Shown here piece by piece: positions 60,192 to 64,000 of a stretch of 64,000 nucleotides of DNA; positions within the stretch are counted from its first letter, which is position 1; each line of letters begins with the position of its first letter. This DNA comes from an uncultured bacterium (GTDB lineage: Bacteria; Patescibacteriota; Saccharimonadia; Saccharimonadales; Saccharimonadaceae), in contig CAILCF010000001.1 in the NCBI GenBank assembly GCA_903832635.1, positions 186,001-250,000 of the forward strand, read 5' to 3'. The position numbers and the translations under genes are program-made. The notes beneath the pieces are model-generated. The model worked only from the letters and a program-made list of their open reading frames with translations. It did not search any database and was not told the DNA's origin.

Positions 60192-61136
60192 ATGGCAAGC
60201 AGGATAGTTGTTGCGCTTGGTGGTAACGCCCTTCAAAAAAAGGGCGAAGCTGCTGCAACCGACCAACAAAACGAAGCTGTGCAGACAGCCCGTCAGTTAG
60301 TACCGTTAATTGCCCAAGGCCATCAGATTGTGATTGTTCATGGCAACGGCCCGCAAGTCGGTGATATTTTATTGCATGAAGAAGCCATAAATACGTCCGA
60401 AAACCCGACTATGCCACTGGATAGTTGCGGGGCAATGAGCCAGGGTTCAATCGGTTATTGGTTGCAGCAGGCAATTGGCAATGAAATGAAAATAGAAAAT
60501 ATTAACATACCAATCGCAACAGTTGTGACTCAGACGGTTGTTGATTCAAACGACCCGGCTTTCCAGAACCCATCTAAACCTATCGGGCCGTTTTATAATT
60601 CTGAATCAGAGGCCAGGTTAGCTGCTGAAGAACGTAAATTTGTCGTAAGGGAAGATTCCGGAAGAGGTTGGCGACGTGTTGTAGCTTCGCCAATGCCAAA
60701 ATCAATTGTCGAAAAACCTGTTATCGAAGAGTTAATCAATAAAGGTTATTTAGTAATTGCAGCAGGTGGCGGCGGTGTGCCCGTTATTGAAACAGAAGGT
60801 GGTCTGAAGGGTGTTGAAGCTGTTATTGACAAAGATATGAGCGCCGCAGTTATGGCGGATATGATTGATGCTGAAATGCTGGTAATACTGACGTCAGTTG
60901 ATGCTGTAACAATACATTTCGGTAAACCGGACGAGACAGCGCTCCACAGAGTCACGGTTGAAGAGATGCAGCATTATTGTGATATCGAGGAGTTTGGCAA
61001 GGGCAGTATGATGCCGAAAGTTCTGGCGTCGATTGATTTTATAAGTAAAAAACGCGGACGCCGAAAAACGATTATTGGTTCGCTCGATAAAATGCAGCAA
61101 ACAATTGATGGCGAAACCGGTACGATTATTTCTTGA
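60192..61136 (+). CDS. arcC: Carbamate kinase
   Basis: RIVVALGGNALQKKGE, IVIVHGNGPQVGDILLHEEA, GKGSMMPKVLASIDFI. Confidence 0.97.
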   Translation: MASRIVVALGGNALQKKGEAAATDQQNEAVQTARQLVPLIAQGHQIVIVHGNGPQVGDILLHEEAINTSENPTMPLDSCGAMSQGSIGYWLQQAIGNEMKIENINIPIATVVTQTVVDSNDPAFQNPSKPIGPFYNSESEARLAAEERKFVVREDSGRGWRRVVASPMPKSIVEKPVIEELINKGYLVIAAGGGGVPVIETEGGLKGVEAVIDKDMSAAVMADMIDAEMLVILTSVDAVTIHFGKPDETALHRVTVEEMQHYCDIEEFGKGSMMPKVLASIDFISKKRGRRKTIIGSLDKMQQTIDGETGTIIS

Positions 61137-61764
61137 AAAGCATAATTGTTTTATTAAACGAATCAATATTCAAACTATTAATCTCAAATTCGTCTGTTCG
61201 TTCGATTACATCCCAACCCAATAATTTATTGAAATTGTCGGTGCTTTCGATTGTAAGTTGCAATGGGCTTCCCGGTGGTTTATAGTGCATCGGCATCACA
61301 ATTTTTGGATTAATCTGGCGAACAACTTGAACGGCCTGGGAGGCGTCAATCGTGTAAAATCCACCAACCGGAATCATTAAAATATCGACAGGTCCAATCT
61401 CCTTAACTTGTTCGTCGGTTAATATGTGCCCCAAATCTCCCATGTGACACAAATTCAAGTCATCGGCAGATATGCAAAATACGATATTTTCACCGCGAAT
61501 TGTGCCACCTTTGTCGTCATGAAAGGTTTTGAACCCTTTTATTTCAAAGCCCTTGACGCTGTACTGCCCGGGTTCGTCGATAATTACCGGATTGCCTGAC
61601 ACTCCATCGGAGTAGTTGTGGTCAAAATGTTGGTGCGATACGGTCACGACATCAGCAGTTAAACCCTGGGGTAATCTGCCAATTTCCGGACCATATGGGT
61701 CTATTACTAAAGTTGACCGATTGGTTATTTGAAAACTTGAATGACCCAAATGCTCGATTTTCAT
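61126..61764 (-). CDS. Metallo-beta-lactamase-fold hydrolase (UlaG-like)
   Basis: HLGHSSFQI...VTVSHQHFDHNYSDGV...LCHMGDLGH...IVMPMHYKP. Confidence 0.88.
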   Translation of the reverse strand: MKIEHLGHSSFQITNRSTLVIDPYGPEIGRLPQGLTADVVTVSHQHFDHNYSDGVSGNPVIIDEPGQYSVKGFEIKGFKTFHDDKGGTIRGENIVFCISADDLNLCHMGDLGHILTDEQVKEIGPVDILMIPVGGFYTIDASQAVQVVRQINPKIVMPMHYKPPGSPLQLTIESTDNFNKLLGWDVIERTDEFEINSLNIDSFNKTIMLFKK

Positions 61765-62498
61765 ACTCGCCTTTCTGGTACCATGCTAATTTCTTCATCA
61801 CCATTCTGGAGTGCATCAAGGATTACATTAGCGACTTTTTCGGGAGGATCGGCCGGTGGAACGCCAGGACGACTTTGCCAAATTGATTCGTCGGTTTTTG
61901 GTGCGTGTCTGTCACGACCAAAATTTGTTGCAGTAAGGAATGGATGGATAATTGTGACGTTAATGTTGTCTGATTCCAGTTCTTTTCGGGCTACCATGGA
62001 GAGTTGGTGCAGGGCAGATTTTCCAGAAGAGTAGATGCCAACCCCTGAAAGTGCCATTTTAGTTGTACCCGAACCGATATTTACAATTGAACCACCGCCT
62101 TGTTTACGCATAATAGGGATAACTTGTTGCATCAGTAAAGTCGGACCAAACAAATTAAGTTCAAGATTATTCCGGTATTCTTCAACCGAAAAGTCTTCGA
62201 TTTTTCCATGTGCTGCTTGGCCGGCATTATTAACTATGGCATCGATTCGACCAAATTTACCCATAGTTTTTTTGACTAGGTTTTTGATGTCAGCGGGTTT
62301 TGTCATATCAACTACAACAGCAAAAGAGCCGGGGATATCCTTGGCAACTTTTTCGATATCATCTTTATATCTGGATGTTATAACAACTCTTGAGCCTTTT
62401 TTTGACAGAAGAATAGCTGTAGCCAGCCCAATCCCGGACGAGCCACCAGTTACAATAATTACTTTATCTTTTACATCCACAACAAATCCTCCTCGCAC
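61761..62498 (-). CDS. Short-chain dehydrogenase/reductase
   Basis: KVIIVTGGSSGIGLATAILLSKKGSRVVITSRY...IVNNAGQAAHG...YSSGKSAL. Confidence 0.92.
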   Translation of the reverse strand: MRGGFVVDVKDKVIIVTGGSSGIGLATAILLSKKGSRVVITSRYKDDIEKVAKDIPGSFAVVVDMTKPADIKNLVKKTMGKFGRIDAIVNNAGQAAHGKIEDFSVEEYRNNLELNLFGPTLLMQQVIPIMRKQGGGSIVNIGSGTTKMALSGVGIYSSGKSALHQLSMVARKELESDNINVTIIHPFLTATNFGRDRHAPKTDESIWQSRPGVPPADPPEKVANVILDALQNGDEEISMVPERRV

Positions 62499-62531
62499 TA
62501 ATATACTATACGACTTAGGCTTAAATAAACA

Positions 62532-63356
62532 TTAAGATTTATCGGGTATAACCAATGCCCCAAAACCATTAACTTCAAACCCCGAGTGGGTCGCCAATAC
62601 CAGATTTTCTTTGTAGTTCGTAATTTCGTATGCTTGGCCATCAGGGCCAGTTGCCAGTTTGAATTTGGCGATTTTAGCTTCATCGCCAATCACCGTCCCA
62701 TTCATAGTATTATTAGTCAAAGTCAATCCAGTATTACCTAAATATTCGTAATTTCCAATAAGTCCACCTACGCAATAGCCATAATCAGATTCGTCTAAAT
62801 GCCCGCCTATATAGCCCGAAACATTAACAGAAACTGTAATATTGTCGATTGTTACGCCGCCTTGTGCCATACCAGCAACAGCACCAACATCGTTCTGTCC
62901 CGTAATAGCACCGGAAGAAATATTGAAGTCTTGAACAATAGAACCACTCCCCATCATCCCAAACAGACCGACAAAAATAGTTTCGCCTCTATTAATATAC
63001 AAATTTGATATAGTTTTGCCATTACCGTCAAATTGGCCTGTAAACATAGCTGAAGTTAAAGCTTCATATTGATCATCATAAATGTAAGTTCCAACCGGCT
63101 CAAAACCAAGCCCATTATTATACAGATCGGCATCATAATTTTCGGCGTGAGTGTCACTTATTCCTGTCGCCGAACAATCAATATTATTAGTCAGTTGATA
63201 ATTACCGTCCAGGTTATCCTTCATCGCCTGAAGTCCTGCGCAATCCGTAATGTCAATGACAGTGCTGGGTTCTGCAGTGACAATATTTACTAATAACAAA
63301 CTAAAAATCAGCGCGAAAACACTAATTATCGAAAATATTTTTAATTTTAGTTTCAT
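62532..63356 (-). CDS. Secreted GLUG-like repeat protein with unusual C-terminal tail
   Basis: Signal peptide; FTGQFDGNGKTISNLYINR...VGLFGMMGSGSIVQDFNISSGAITGQNDVGAVAGMAQGG. Confidence 0.75.
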   Translation of the reverse strand: MKLKLKIFSIISVFALIFSLLLVNIVTAEPSTVIDITDCAGLQAMKDNLDGNYQLTNNIDCSATGISDTHAENYDADLYNNGLGFEPVGTYIYDDQYEALTSAMFTGQFDGNGKTISNLYINRGETIFVGLFGMMGSGSIVQDFNISSGAITGQNDVGAVAGMAQGGVTIDNITVSVNVSGYIGGHLDESDYGYCVGGLIGNYEYLGNTGLTLTNNTMNGTVIGDEAKIAKFKLATGPDGQAYEITNYKENLVLATHSGFEVNGFGALVIPDKS

Positions 63357-63413
63357 TAAACCCTCAAATTATAGCTTAAGTATATTACTTTTTATTTTTA
63401 AAAACAATAATTA

Positions 63414-63605
63414 ATTATCTATCGACTATCAAAGCGCCTAAACCAACGACACCTGGACCAGAGTGGACGGCGGTAACCATATTTTGTTCACATTCCATTA
63501 CGTCATATTCTTTGCCGTCTTTGTCGGTTGAAATTACGAATTTGACTTTAATACCCTTGCACAAATAATCAATATGTTCGGATGCAAATTTTACGAGTGT
63601 TAGCT
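63414..63605 (-). pseudogene. Orphan C-terminal fragment paralogous to the tail of 62532..63356
   Basis: LTLVKFASEHIDYLCKGIKVKFVISTDKDGKEYDVMECEQNMVTAVHSGPGVVGLGALVIDR*, no start before an in-frame TAG. Confidence 0.5.
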
Positions 63606-63683
63606 AGAGTATCATACTACTTAGAACAATGTATATGTTACAATACAATAAGTAAGACATAAGCATCAACAAAGAGGGGTATA

Positions 63684-64000
63684 ATGGGGGACAAAAAAAG
63701 TAAAGCTTTTTATCATAGAATTTTAGTTATTTGCATTGCCTTAGTACTATCAATAACAAGCCTAACTGTATTAATAAACAACCCAAATACTGCACATGCA
63801 ACCACTTTACCTGCTTATCGATATACGAAGAGTTTTGATACTACTGATGGTAATGCATGGGGAGAGAGTTTAGCTACTGACAATCTAGGCAATATCTATA
63901 TTACAGGTTACTTTAACGGAACTGTACATTTTGGTGGATCAGACACATTAGCTGTCGGAATTTATAGTGCCACTTTCATAACAAAATTCAACGTCGATGG
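63684..64000 (+). CDS. Secreted beta-propeller (SBBP-like) repeat protein, truncated by window end
   Basis: MGDKKSKAFYHRILVICIALVLSITSLTVL...GNAWGESLATDNLGNIYITGYFNGTVHFGGSDTL. Confidence 0.75.
   Translation, partial: MGDKKSKAFYHRILVICIALVLSITSLTVLINNPNTAHATTLPAYRYTKSFDTTDGNAWGESLATDNLGNIYITGYFNGTVHFGGSDTLAVGIYSATFITKFNVD

Overview
The window reads as a chromosomal replication-origin neighbourhood of a small-genome bacterium, most likely Candidatus Saccharibacteria/CPR. That placement is inferred from gene content and style, not from a search. From left to right it contains: recF-dnaN-dnaA / oriC / rpmH-rnpA-yidC-jag; glycosyltransferase, RHH-RelE and NYN genes; an AT-rich polysaccharide island at about 13-30 kb (ABC exporter, GT2 enzymes, rfbH/F/G, a ThDP enzyme, a reductase, a gtr-like GT2/GT39/GtrA set); dTDP-rhamnose genes (rmlA, an rmlC-rmlD fusion, rmlB); prs, manC, a VbhA-like/Fic pair and glmS; more exopolysaccharide genes; tRNA-Asn; cell-envelope proteins; and a complete arginine deiminase operon arcA-arcB-arcD-like-arcC. 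The strongest unexplained signal is a family of short palindromic elements, ATGAATCCCGTTAGA...AAGGAGCTCTAACGGG-ATG, at 8.1, 10.9 and 31.05 kb. They sit exactly at the start codons of sugar-pathway genes. Each encodes a 25-33 aa upstream ORF (MNPVR-like...KEL*), carries its own Shine-Dalgarno sequence and appears to duplicate the target start codon. A GIY-YIG nuclease gene (31149-31430) has the same ends (MNPVRAFHYVYV...), which suggests it is the autonomous parent of the family. A second system is a set of degenerate 7-bp-period arrays (GGTAGGT-type and GGGAAAT-type). They mark gene boundaries across the window, extend into coding ends, interrupt rmlD with four perfect heptamers, and bracket a four-helix-bundle (S23/Avd-like) gene. 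A third is a 16-bp palindrome, TTCGCCGTACGGCGAA, at promoters and inside glmS. No searches were run; family calls come from reading the translations.
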